This document shows positions 17,581-25,271 of a stretch of 64,000 nt of DNA, piece by piece. Position 1 is the stretch's first letter, and every line of letters begins with the position of its first letter. This DNA is from Bergeyella sp. (GTDB taxonomy: Bacteria > Bacteroidota > Bacteroidia > Flavobacteriales > Weeksellaceae), in assembly GCA_030263285.1 (NCBI GenBank), contig SZYB01000001.1, forward strand, positions 372,001 to 436,000, in the 5' to 3' direction. The position numbers and the translations under genes are program-made. The notes below the pieces were generated by a model. It saw only the letters and a list, made by a program, of their open reading frames with translations, made no database searches and was not told where the DNA came from.

Positions 17581-17588
17581 CAAAAATA
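17581..17588 (-). promoter_or_regulatory. Promoter -7 element of the doxX gene
   Basis: Minus-strand TATTTTTG, 15 bases before the chosen ATG at 17565. It would make an upstream start at 17625 untranscribed from this promoter. Confidence 0.45.
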
Positions 17589-17637
17589 TAAAATAAAACG
17601 TAAAAAGTGTAGGATAATTGTACAATAATAATCATTT

Positions 17638-18513
17638 CTATCTGTAACCAAAATTTTTAAGATCTCTATCGTTTTTTCTCCAATCCTTTTTTACCTTGAC
17701 AAACAGGTTGAGATATATTTTTTTGGCAAAAAACAGTTCTAAGTCTCTTCTAGCTTCTGTTCCTACTTTTTTTATGGCTTCCCCCTTATGCCCTATCAAA
17801 ATCCCTTTTTGCGAATTGCGTTCTACATAGACTACAGAATCTATGAAAATAATTTCTTCTTTTTCCTTGAAGAGTTCTGTGTTTACCTCTACTGCATAAG
17901 GAATTTCTTTATCATAGTTAAGCAAAATTTTTTCTCTTATTGCTTCGTTTACAAAGAATCTCTCCGACTTATCGGTAAACTGATCTTTATCGTAGTAAGG
18001 TAAATTTTCCGGTAATAAAGATTTTAATTTTGGGAGAATAATGTCAATATTAAACCCTTTCAGTGCAGATATGGGCAAAATTTCAGCTTTAGGAACATAC
18101 TGATGCCATTTTTCTATCATTTTTTCCAGATGTTCCTGTGTGGTTTGGTCTATCTTATTGAGCAATATAAATACCGGGACAGGTATTTTGTTGAGTTTTT
18201 CAATCAAGAAGCTGGAAGAATCCCCCACATCCGTTACATCCACTACAAATAGTAAAATATCTGCATCCTGTAAAGAATCTTTTACAGAATTCATCATTTT
18301 TTCTTGCAGACCATATTTAGGGTCCAACACCCCTGGGGTATCGGAAAATACAATCTGGTATTTGTCATCATTGTAAATACCAAAAATTCTGTGTCTGGTG
18401 GTCTGCGCCTTCTTTGTTACTATCGCAAGCTTTTTTCCCATCAACTGATTGAGAAAGGTGGATTTTCCTGCATTAGGCTTTCCCACTATATTTACAAATC
18501 CTGACCTGTGCAT
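17638..18513 (-). CDS. era: GTPase Era
   Basis: 291 residues from the ATG at 18513 (MHRSGFVNIVGKPNAGKST). G1 is GKPNAGKS, the switch region TTRHRIFGIY, G3 DTPGV, G4 NKID and G5 SALKG. The C-terminal KH domain follows, with GILIGHKGEAIKKVGTEARRDLE. Era binds the 3' end of 16S rRNA in 30S assembly. The frame is open 14 codons further upstream (to 18555), but the -7 element at 18555-18562 argues for the inner start. It is a single gene divergent from the alcohol dehydrogenase. Confidence 0.95.
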   Translation of the reverse strand: MHRSGFVNIVGKPNAGKSTFLNQLMGKKLAIVTKKAQTTRHRIFGIYNDDKYQIVFSDTPGVLDPKYGLQEKMMNSVKDSLQDADILLFVVDVTDVGDSSSFLIEKLNKIPVPVFILLNKIDQTTQEHLEKMIEKWHQYVPKAEILPISALKGFNIDIILPKLKSLLPENLPYYDKDQFTDKSERFFVNEAIREKILLNYDKEIPYAVEVNTELFKEKEEIIFIDSVVYVERNSQKGILIGHKGEAIKKVGTEARRDLELFFAKKIYLNLFVKVKKDWRKNDRDLKNFGYR

Positions 18514-18554
18514 AACATTTTGTATGGTATGAATAAAAAAATGTACCAAGTACA

Positions 18555-18562
18555 CAAATGTA
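18555..18562 (-). promoter_or_regulatory. Promoter -7 element of era
   Basis: Minus-strand TACATTTG, 41 bases before the era ATG at 18513. Confidence 0.5.
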
Positions 18563-18653
18563 AAGAAATATTAATTCAAGAGACTTCAGAATGTCAAAAA
18601 CGGAATGAATGATCAACTCTTTTCCAAAAATTTTTTCCCAAAAACATCTTTTG

Positions 18654-18661
18654 TACATTTG
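18654..18661 (+). promoter_or_regulatory. Promoter -7 element of the alcohol dehydrogenase gene
   Basis: Plus-strand TACATTTG, 15 bases before the ATG at 18677. Confidence 0.5.
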
Positions 18662-18676
18662 AAAAAAAAATAGAGC

Positions 18677-19840
18677 ATGCTGAACTTTGAATTCAAGAAT
18701 CCTACAAAAGTTTTTTTTGGTAGAGGCGAAATTGAAAAACTTTCTACTCAACTACCCAAAGACAAGAAAATTCTTTTACTCTTTGGGGGAGGTAGCGTGA
18801 AGAATAATGGGGTATATGATCAGATAAAAAAAGCATTGGGCACTCATAATTATCTCGAGTTTTGGGGAATCCCAGCAAATCCGGAGTATGAAGTGCTAAT
18901 GAGTGCACTTGACATAATAAAAAAAGAAAAGATAGGCTACCTTCTGGCTGTAGGAGGAGGGTCTGTGATAGATGGTACAAAATATCTTGCCGCAGCAGCA
19001 TTGTATGATGGAGATCCTTGGGAAATTTTGAAAAAACCGGTGCGTACTTCTGAGAAAGAGGCCCTGCCCTTTGCCACAGTGCTCACGTTACCGGCAACAG
19101 GCTCTGAAATGAATTCTGGTTATGTAATTTCCAGAAAAGAAACCCAAGAAAAATTATCATCGGGAGGTCCCGGATTATTTCCTGAATTTTCTATTCTGGA
19201 CCCGGAAGTTGTACGCTCCATTCCCAAAAGACAAGTTGCTAACGGAATTTGTGATGCTTATGTACATGTGCTGGAACAATACATGACTTTTCCTACTACA
19301 GCCACATTGCAGGAAAGATTTATGGAAAGTGTATTGAAAACCCTTCAGGAAGTGGCTCCAAAAGTCTTGGCAGAAGTTTTCGATTATGATGCGGCGGCCA
19401 ATTTTATGTGGTGCTGTACTCTTGCTCTGAACGGACTCTTACAAAAAGGAGTGCCGACAGACTGGGCAGTGCATGCAATGGGACATGAACTCACTGCCTA
19501 TCACGGAATAGATCACGCCAGAACGCTGGCCATAATTTCTCCTTCCCATTACCGGTATAATTTTGAAGCCAAAAAACAAAAACTTGCACAATATGCAGAA
19601 AATGTATGGGGCATAACGAGTGGGGACACGGAAGAAAAGGCAAGGGAAGCAATAGAAAAACTGGAAGAATTCTACCATTCTCTGGGGATAAAAACTAAAC
19701 TCTCGGAGTATACTCACCAGTACAAAGATACAGCTTCTAAGGTGAGAGCAGCATTTCTATCCAGAAACTGGCAGGGGCTCGGTGAACACAAAAATCTGGG
19801 TCCGGACGATGCTTACAAGATCGTGGAAATGTCCTATTAG
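18677..19840 (+). CDS. Iron-containing alcohol dehydrogenase (YqhD-like aldehyde reductase)
   Basis: 387 residues. The dinucleotide-binding region has FGGGSV and GGGSVIDGTKYLAAAA. The metal site is formed by NGICDAYVHVLEQYM (Asp and His ligands) and the His-rich AMGHELTAYHGIDHARTLA. Length and layout match the NADPH-linked YqhD/BdhA group, which reduces a broad range of aldehydes, often as detoxification. The exact substrate is not readable. The stop codon (19838-19840) abuts the stop of a minus-strand coding remnant (19841-19843), so the two converge with no spacer. Confidence 0.93.
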   Translation: MLNFEFKNPTKVFFGRGEIEKLSTQLPKDKKILLLFGGGSVKNNGVYDQIKKALGTHNYLEFWGIPANPEYEVLMSALDIIKKEKIGYLLAVGGGSVIDGTKYLAAAALYDGDPWEILKKPVRTSEKEALPFATVLTLPATGSEMNSGYVISRKETQEKLSSGGPGLFPEFSILDPEVVRSIPKRQVANGICDAYVHVLEQYMTFPTTATLQERFMESVLKTLQEVAPKVLAEVFDYDAAANFMWCCTLALNGLLQKGVPTDWAVHAMGHELTAYHGIDHARTLAIISPSHYRYNFEAKKQKLAQYAENVWGITSGDTEEKAREAIEKLEEFYHSLGIKTKLSEYTHQYKDTASKVRAAFLSRNWQGLGEHKNLGPDDAYKIVEMSY

Positions 19841-20110
19841 TTAAAGAAGTTTCTTTAATAAAAACTTTAAAGACCGACGGGGGAAAGAATAGAAGAGATA
19901 TTTCGTAATGATGTCCAAATTTTCAGAGTAGATCTTATCCATTATTTCATAAATGACTGATTTAAAAATAAATATACTATTCTGTGTCGTATCGGTTTGC
20001 TGGTCTACCTCGTAGTTGTTGTAAGAAACGATGTTTACTAATTGATAACCTTGGCATCGTAAGCTTGGACATTACCAGTGGGGAGTTGTCATTTGTTTTT
20101 GAAAAATATA
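19841..20110 (-). pseudogene. Degenerate C-terminal coding remnant, unrecognised
   Basis: The minus strand keeps coding character from about 20110 down to a TAA at 19843-19841, but not in one frame and with no start. One frame is open for 77 codons (20071-19841) and reads YNNYEVDQQTDTTQNSIFIF, then KSVIYEIMDKIYSENLDIIT and a basic tail with PRRSLKFLLKK. Just upstream GNVQAYDAKVIN appears in another frame and ends at TAG, suggesting a frameshift near 20050. The basic C-terminal tail looks like a membrane-associated enzyme, but I cannot name a family. Confidence 0.45.
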
Positions 20111-20251
20111 CTTTCGCATACCTAATGGTATGATGTATCAAACCTGCTGTATTGGAGATCTAATCCATTTTATATTTCTTGTTTTATAGTGCTTTTCTCA
20201 GTTTTTCGAAATTTTTGTAGCAGTTCGGGTATGTAATTATAATCATAGACA

Positions 20252-20575
20252 ATGGATATTAAAGATCAGTTGAAAGTTCTTTTCCCCGATCATGAAGAAC
20301 AGGATTTTGTAGTGCCCCATGAAAAGCTTGCGCAAAAAAATCCACTTGTTTGTAAATATGAAAAAAAAGGCAGAAACGGAAAACCTGTAACTCTAATAGA
20401 AGGCTTCGAGGGAAATAATGAAGAGCTGAAAAAACTTTCAAAAAAAATAAAAAGTACTCTGGGTGTCGGGGGATCTGTAAAAGAAAACACCATAATAACA
20501 CAAGGTGATAATAGAGATAAGATCATGATACTCTTACAGAAAATAGGCTATAAAATAAAAAGAGTAGGCGGCTAA
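20252..20575 (+). CDS. SUI1/YciH-family translation factor (eIF1-like)
   Basis: 107 residues ending in a SUI1 domain: NGKPVTLIEGFEGNNEEL, KKLSKKIKSTLGVGGSVK and GDNRDKIMILLQKIGYKIKR. This is the bacterial YciH form of eukaryotic eIF1. In E. coli YciH affects fidelity of initiation and represses translation under stress. The N-terminal 30 residues are acidic and not conserved. It lies just upstream of the trp leader but has its own region, and the trp promoter follows its stop by about 20 bases. Confidence 0.9.
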   Translation: MDIKDQLKVLFPDHEEQDFVVPHEKLAQKNPLVCKYEKKGRNGKPVTLIEGFEGNNEELKKLSKKIKSTLGVGGSVKENTIITQGDNRDKIMILLQKIGYKIKRVGG

Positions 20576-20594
20576 GCATGGGGGATTATAAAAA

Positions 20595-20622
20595 TTTGAT
20601 ATTAAAAAAAATACTACATTTG
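20595..20622 (+). promoter_or_regulatory. Promoter of the trp operon
   Basis: TTTG at 20595-20598 and TACATTTG at 20615-20622, spaced by 16 bases, fit the -33/-7 pattern. The -7 box ends four bases before the ATG of the leader peptide, so the transcript would start at or very near that codon. Confidence 0.6.
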
Positions 20623-20626
20623 CGAA

Positions 20627-20710
20627 ATGAATGGATCAACCAAAAATAGAGGGTGGTGGTGCTTTGATAAAAACGGGTCAAAGGACTTTCCTTTTTTGGT
20701 TATAGAATGA
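20627..20710 (+). CDS. trpL: trp operon leader peptide (27 aa, tandem Trp codons)
   Basis: A 28-codon frame starts at ATG 20627 and ends TGA 20708-20710. It reads MNGSTKNRGWWCFDKNGSKD then FPFLVIE. The two neighbouring TGG codons are at 20654-20659. Just after them comes GCTTTGAT, the first arm of the alternative RNA structures. Tandem Trp codons directly in front of competing hairpins and a terminator, 190 bases before trpE, are the hallmark of a ribosome-mediated attenuator. The frame is too short for ordinary gene callers. With its -7 box four bases upstream, the peptide may be translated from a leaderless mRNA. Confidence 0.85.
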   Translation: MNGSTKNRGWWCFDKNGSKDFPFLVIE

Positions 20711-20792
20711 GTACAAAAAACGAAGAACGAGTTTACCAAAAATATATAAATATATAAAGGGCTTTGACAAAACAGGTTAAAGCCTTTTCTTA
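20661..20792 (+). promoter_or_regulatory. trp attenuator: competing RNA pairings and terminator
   Basis: Four segments are seen. Segment 1 is CTTTGAT (20662-20668), next to the Trp codons. Segment 2 is GTCAAAG (20677-20683). Segment 3 is CTTTGAC (20762-20768). Segment 4 is GTTAAAG (20776-20782). Segment 2 can pair with 1 or with 3, and segment 3 can pair with 2 or with 4. Pairing 3:4 extends through GG/CC and AAA/TTT into a terminator stem (20756-20787) ending in TTTTCTT. A ribosome stalled at the Trp codons would cover segment 1, let 2:3 form and prevent termination; fast translation would allow 1:2 and then 3:4. Confidence 0.8.
20756..20792 (+). terminator. Attenuator terminator hairpin of the trp operon
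   Basis: AAAGGGCTTTGAC (20756-20768) pairs with GTTAAAGCCTTT (20776-20787), with one bulged G and one G-T pair, followed by a T-rich tail. It stands 24 bases before the trpE start. Confidence 0.8.
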
Positions 20793-20816
20793 TGATGTTA
20801 TTATAAAACGATATCG

Positions 20817-22238
20817 ATGAATTTTCCAGATAATATAAATATAGAATCCTCCGTAAAGGAATATCTTTCTGATCTCTACACTCCTGTCGGCATCTATCTT
20901 AGACTGAGAGATAAATACAGAGACAGCCTCCTGCTAGAAAGTGCGGGAAATCAAAATGAAGAAAACAATTTCTCCTTTATTGCCATAAATCCTATTGCAG
21001 GAATTGAGATAAAAAATACAGAGGAAGTAGAGATAAAATTTCCACTAAGAAAAAACGAAATCATTTCATTAGAAGGCAAAGTAATTACGGATCTACTTCA
21101 TAATTTTGCAAAGTGTTTTACATATAATAATCCGGGGGAAAAAATAGTAAGGCAAGCACAAGGATTTTTTGGATACACAAGCTATGAAGCCGTTCCGTTC
21201 TTTGAAAAAATAAATTTAAAAAAAAGCAGTCCGGAAAATAAAATCCCCATTATAAGGTACAGACTCTACCAGTATGTGATAGTCATCAATCATTATAATG
21301 ACCAATTATTCATTATAGAAAATGCTGTGGAAGGCCTAAAATCACATTTTTCTAAGATCGAAAACATCATTCGGCAAAAAAATGCGCCTACCTTTCCTTT
21401 TCAGAGCACAGAAGCCGAAAAATCGAACCTCACAGATGCAGAATATCTCACGTTAGTTGAAAAAGCGAAGGAGCACTGCTATAGAGGAGACGTATTTCAG
21501 CTGGTGCTGAGCAGAAGATTTTCACAGAAATTTATAGGGGACGAATTTAATGTCTACCGGGCTTTAAGAAATATCAACCCTTCACCTTACCTTTTCTTTT
21601 TTGATTATGGAGACTATAAGCTCATGGGGTCCAGTCCGGAAAGCCAACTCATAATAAAAGATAACAAAGCGATCGTTCATCCTATAGCGGGCACTTTTAA
21701 AAGAACAGGCAGTATAGAAAAAGATTTGCAAGCCGCAAAAGAACTGAAAAATGACCCAAAAGAAAATGCAGAGCATACTATGCTGGTAGATCTCGCAAGA
21801 AACGATTTGAGTATTTTAGGGCAAAATACAAAAGTGACGAAGTACAAAGAAGTCCATTTTTACTCTCACGTTCTCCATATGGTAAGCGAAGTGCAAAGTG
21901 AGGTTCACGAAAATAAAAACCCGTTCTCCTGGCTGGCTAATACTTTTCCTCAAGGGACACTCAGCGGTGCTCCAAAATATAAAGCGATGGAACTCATAGA
22001 TTATTACGAAAAAACCTCCAGAAGTTTTTACGCGGGATGTATTGGTTTTGTGGGACTGGACGGAAGCTGCAATCAGGCCATAATGATAAGATCTTTCTTG
22101 AGTAAAAACAACACGCTTTTTTACCAGGCTGGTGCAGGAATAGTGGCTTCATCCAAAGCCCAGAAAGAACTCCGGGAAGTAAACAATAAGCTAAGCGCCT
22201 TGAAGCAGGCAATAAAAAAAGCGGAAAATTTAAATTAA
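20817..22238 (+). CDS. trpE: Anthranilate synthase component I
   Basis: 473 residues of the chorismate-utilising family. The N-terminal region has LLLESAG, containing the LLES motif of the tryptophan feedback site. The catalytic domain has DVFQLVLSRRF, SSPESQLI, VHPIAGTFKRTG, NPKENAEHTMLVDLARND, FPQGTLSGAPKYKAMELI and AGAGIVASS. TrpE with TrpG turns chorismate and glutamine into anthranilate. First gene of a seven-gene operon trpEGDCFBA whose transcription is gated by the leader attenuator, so both feedback inhibition and attenuation are visible. TrpE rather than PabB is supported by the LLES motif and the context. Confidence 0.97.
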   Translation: MNFPDNINIESSVKEYLSDLYTPVGIYLRLRDKYRDSLLLESAGNQNEENNFSFIAINPIAGIEIKNTEEVEIKFPLRKNEIISLEGKVITDLLHNFAKCFTYNNPGEKIVRQAQGFFGYTSYEAVPFFEKINLKKSSPENKIPIIRYRLYQYVIVINHYNDQLFIIENAVEGLKSHFSKIENIIRQKNAPTFPFQSTEAEKSNLTDAEYLTLVEKAKEHCYRGDVFQLVLSRRFSQKFIGDEFNVYRALRNINPSPYLFFFDYGDYKLMGSSPESQLIIKDNKAIVHPIAGTFKRTGSIEKDLQAAKELKNDPKENAEHTMLVDLARNDLSILGQNTKVTKYKEVHFYSHVLHMVSEVQSEVHENKNPFSWLANTFPQGTLSGAPKYKAMELIDYYEKTSRSFYAGCIGFVGLDGSCNQAIMIRSFLSKNNTLFYQAGAGIVASSKAQKELREVNNKLSALKQAIKKAENLN

Positions 22239-22248
22239 AAACAGTGCA

Positions 22249-22848
22249 ATGAGAATATTGGTGCTAGACAATTATGATAGCTTTACTTATAATCTGGTCC
22301 AGATGATAGAAGAGGTAAGCAAAGAAAAAACAGAGGTGTATAGAAATGACGAAATTTCACTGGAAGAGGTAAACAATTATGACAAAATCATTCTTTCTCC
22401 GGGACCAGGAATACCCGAGGAAGCAGGTATTTTGCTTAAGCTTATAAAAACCTATGCTCATAAAAAATCCATTTTCGGGGTATGTCTGGGGTTACAAGCC
22501 ATTACAGAAGCCTTTGGAGGAGAACTTATCAATTTATCAGAAATCTACCATGGGGTAGCTACAGAGGCTAGAATAATAAAGGAGCATTCTATTTTCAGAG
22601 GATTAGGTAAAACCATGGAGGTTGGCCGATACCATAGTTGGGCAGCAAAGCGAAAAAATTTCCCAGAAGATCTTGAGATTACTTCATTAGATCCCAATGG
22701 GATAATTATGTCCCTAAAACACAAAAATTTTGATGTTCATGGGGTACAGTTTCATCCCGAAAGTATTCTAACCCCGGAAGGAAAAAGAATAGTGGCAAAT
22801 TTTTTACAACCATGGAAAACAGACAGAAGAGATGAGGCAGATTCTTGA
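22249..22848 (+). CDS. trpG: Anthranilate synthase component II (glutamine amidotransferase)
   Basis: 199 residues of the class I glutamine amidotransferase family. Motifs are DNYDSFTYNLVQ, the oxyanion strand SPGPGIP, the nucleophile GVCLGLQAI and the catalytic His and Glu in HGVQFHPES. It hydrolyses glutamine and channels ammonia to TrpE. It starts ten bases after trpE and overlaps trpD by 17 bases, so the two are translationally linked. It could also serve para-aminobenzoate synthesis, as dual-use TrpG/PabA proteins do, since no separate pabA is in this window. Confidence 0.96.
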   Translation: MRILVLDNYDSFTYNLVQMIEEVSKEKTEVYRNDEISLEEVNNYDKIILSPGPGIPEEAGILLKLIKTYAHKKSIFGVCLGLQAITEAFGGELINLSEIYHGVATEARIIKEHSIFRGLGKTMEVGRYHSWAAKRKNFPEDLEITSLDPNGIIMSLKHKNFDVHGVQFHPESILTPEGKRIVANFLQPWKTDRRDEADS

Positions 22849-23821
22849 ATATTTATTAGATCATCAGACTTTATCAAAAGCGGAAGCACAATCTATACTT
22901 ACCGAAATCTCAAATGCAAAATTTAGCGAGGCGGAAGTAATTTCTTTTGTGACCATTTTTTTGATGAGAAGTATTACACAGGAAGAAATGGAAGGTTTTC
23001 GGGAAGCTCTTCTTGGTCTCTCTCTTAGGGTAGATTTGGAAACAGAGGATTTAGTGGATATCGTAGGAACTGGGGGAGACGGAAAAAACACATTTAATAT
23101 CTCTACCTTGTCCAGCTTTATTGTAGCAGGAACAGGGCAAAAAGTAGCTAAACAAGGCAACTACGGATCTTCTACCCTTTCGGGAGCTTCCAACGTACTG
23201 GAAAAACTGGGCTATACGTTTAAAAAGAACGAAAAGGATTTAAAACGGGACCTATACGAAACCAATATTTGTTTCCTACATGCCCCGCTATTTCACCCTG
23301 CTCTACAGAATGTCGCCCCTCTGAGAAAACAACTGGGAATAAGGACATTTTTTAATCTTTTAGGTCCCTTGGTAAACCCCGCCTATCCAAAATATAATCT
23401 CATAGGGGTAGCAAATTTGGAAATCGCCCGTTTATACCAGTACGTAACCCAAAAAGAAAAATTCCGCAATTTTATGCTCCTCCATGCCTTGGATGGATAT
23501 GACGAAATATCACTGACCGGAGATACCAAAATTATTACTCAAGGAGGAGAAAAAATAAAATCGGCACAAGACTTTCACTATAAAAATATCTCTCCGAACA
23601 GTATATTTGGCGGAGATACCCTGGAAGAAGCTGCGGGTATTTTTTTACGTATCCTGGAGGGGAAGGGCAGTGAAGAACAAAATGCCGTAGTCCTAGCTAA
23701 TGCTGCTGTTGCACTAGAAAATACAGAGAAATACGGGAATTATGAAGAGTGTCTCCTAAGGGCAAAAGAGAGTTTGTTTTCTTTTAATGCCCTGAACTGC
23801 TTTAAAAAAGCTATAAAATAA
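22832..23821 (+). CDS. trpD: Anthranilate phosphoribosyltransferase
   Basis: 329 residues. The PRPP-binding glycine loop GTGGDGKNTFNIST is followed by KQGNYGSSTLSGASNVLEKLG, the anthranilate-binding loop, where many bacteria have KHGNR. Later motifs are FHPALQNVAPLRKQLGIRT and FFNLLGPLVNP. The enzyme joins anthranilate to PRPP. It begins inside the end of trpG (17-base overlap), and I took the ATG at 22832 because it fits the usual N-terminal helix (ILEYLLDHQTLSKAEA). Confidence 0.96.
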   Translation: MRQILEYLLDHQTLSKAEAQSILTEISNAKFSEAEVISFVTIFLMRSITQEEMEGFREALLGLSLRVDLETEDLVDIVGTGGDGKNTFNISTLSSFIVAGTGQKVAKQGNYGSSTLSGASNVLEKLGYTFKKNEKDLKRDLYETNICFLHAPLFHPALQNVAPLRKQLGIRTFFNLLGPLVNPAYPKYNLIGVANLEIARLYQYVTQKEKFRNFMLLHALDGYDEISLTGDTKIITQGGEKIKSAQDFHYKNISPNSIFGGDTLEEAAGIFLRILEGKGSEEQNAVVLANAAVALENTEKYGNYEECLLRAKESLFSFNALNCFKKAIK

Positions 23822-23834
23822 TTCTCCCAAAAAT

Positions 23835-24614
23835 ATGGATATTTTAGATACGATTATTGAGAACAAAAAAAGGGAAGTAGCCAAGGCAAAGACCCTGAGG
23901 AGTGTGGCGGGCATAAAGGAGGAAAAATACTTTGGAAGGAAAACCTACTCTCTTAAAAACACACTTCAATCTCAATCGGGGATTATTGCGGAATATAAAA
24001 GAAAATCTCCGAGTAAGGGAGTGATAAACCATCATTCTCACTGCAAAGAGGTGGTTTTGAGTTACCAGAAGTACGGAGCATCTGCGGTATCTATTCTCAC
24101 AGATCCTCATTTTTTCGGGGGAAATACAGAGGATATATTGGACGTGAGAGACTCGCTCATTCTTCCTATCTTACGCAAAGATTTTATGATTGATGAATAC
24201 CAGTTTTTTCAATCCAAGGCAATGGGGGCAGATATCGTCTTACTTATTGCCTCATGCTTGTCTCCCGTTCAGGTAGCAGAATTCACTTCTCTTGCCCATG
24301 AATTGGGTCTGGAAGTTCTGTTAGAAATTCATAGTGAAGAAGAACTCGCTCATTTGGACAAAAATGTAGATTTTGTAGGTATCAATAATAGGAATCTAGG
24401 AAATTTTAAGGTAGATCTTCGGCATTCGGCAGATTTAAAGAATAAACTCCCGAAGGATGTGCTTTGCATTGCAGAAAGCGGAATCTGTTCTACGGATGAT
24501 TTTTTATTTTTAAAAGAAAAGGGATTTGATGGATTTTTGATGGGAGAATATTTTATGGGAAGTGAAGATCCTAAACAAAAGTTCAAGGAATTCATAGAAA
24601 ATCTGGGAATATAA
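23835..24614 (+). CDS. trpC: Indole-3-glycerol-phosphate synthase
   Basis: 259 residues, one TIM-barrel domain not fused to TrpF. Catalytic regions are KRKSPSKGVI (Lys and Ser-Pro-Ser loop), FFGGNTEDILDVR, LRKDFMIDEYQ, GADIVLLIAS, VGINNRNLGNF and IAESGICS. It closes the ring of carboxyphenylamino-deoxyribulose phosphate with loss of CO2. It starts 13 bases after trpD. Confidence 0.96.
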   Translation: MDILDTIIENKKREVAKAKTLRSVAGIKEEKYFGRKTYSLKNTLQSQSGIIAEYKRKSPSKGVINHHSHCKEVVLSYQKYGASAVSILTDPHFFGGNTEDILDVRDSLILPILRKDFMIDEYQFFQSKAMGADIVLLIASCLSPVQVAEFTSLAHELGLEVLLEIHSEEELAHLDKNVDFVGINNRNLGNFKVDLRHSADLKNKLPKDVLCIAESGICSTDDFLFLKEKGFDGFLMGEYFMGSEDPKQKFKEFIENLGI

Positions 24615-24632
24615 GTAGAAAAAAAGCATCCT

Positions 24633-25256
24633 GTGAAAATTAAAGTTTGTGGACTTACCGATGAAAAGCAGATAGAAAAACTCATCAATCTGAAAATTGA
24701 TTTTTTGGGTTTTATTTTTTATCCTCAATCTCCCAGGTACGTACTTGACAAATTGAGTGTGGATAAAATTGCGGAATTTTTTCATGTCGGAAAAGTGGGG
24801 GTTTTTGTAAACGAAAAAATAGAGAAAATAGTAAAAACAGTAAAAAAAGCCGATCTAAACTATATTCAGTTACACGGAAACGAGGATTCTGAATTCCGTA
24901 ATGAATTGAGGAGATACATTGATCCGAAAGTAAAACTGATTAAAGTAATGAGAATGAGAACAGATAATTTCAACGACAAAAACATAGAAGAAAGCTTAGT
25001 GTGTACAGACTATCTTCTCTTTGATACGGACTCTCAATATTACGGTGGGACAGGGAAAACCTTTGACTGGAAACTCCTGGATAAAGTTTCTCTTTCTCTG
25101 CCCTATTTTCTTAGCGGAGGGATCTCTCTAGAAAACATAGATCAAATAAAAAATATAAAACAAAGACCTTTTGCTCTGGATGTCAATTCAAAATTTGAAA
25201 TTTCGGCGGGAGTAAAAGACCTTGATAAAATCACTTTATTAAAAAAAGAAGCTTAA
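24633..25256 (+). CDS. trpF: Phosphoribosylanthranilate isomerase
   Basis: 207 residues. The start is GTG at 24633, the only reasonable start because the catalytic Cys must lie near the N-terminus (MKIKVCGL). Other motifs are GFIFYPQSPRYV, YIQLHGNED and the aspartate-containing LFDTDSQYYGGTGKTFDW, with SGGISLENI near the end. It carries out the Amadori step before TrpC. It is a separate gene rather than a TrpC fusion, and lies 18 bases after trpC. Confidence 0.95.
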   Translation: MKIKVCGLTDEKQIEKLINLKIDFLGFIFYPQSPRYVLDKLSVDKIAEFFHVGKVGVFVNEKIEKIVKTVKKADLNYIQLHGNEDSEFRNELRRYIDPKVKLIKVMRMRTDNFNDKNIEESLVCTDYLLFDTDSQYYGGTGKTFDWKLLDKVSLSLPYFLSGGISLENIDQIKNIKQRPFALDVNSKFEISAGVKDLDKITLLKKEA

Positions 25257-25271
25257 TATCTTAATATAAAG

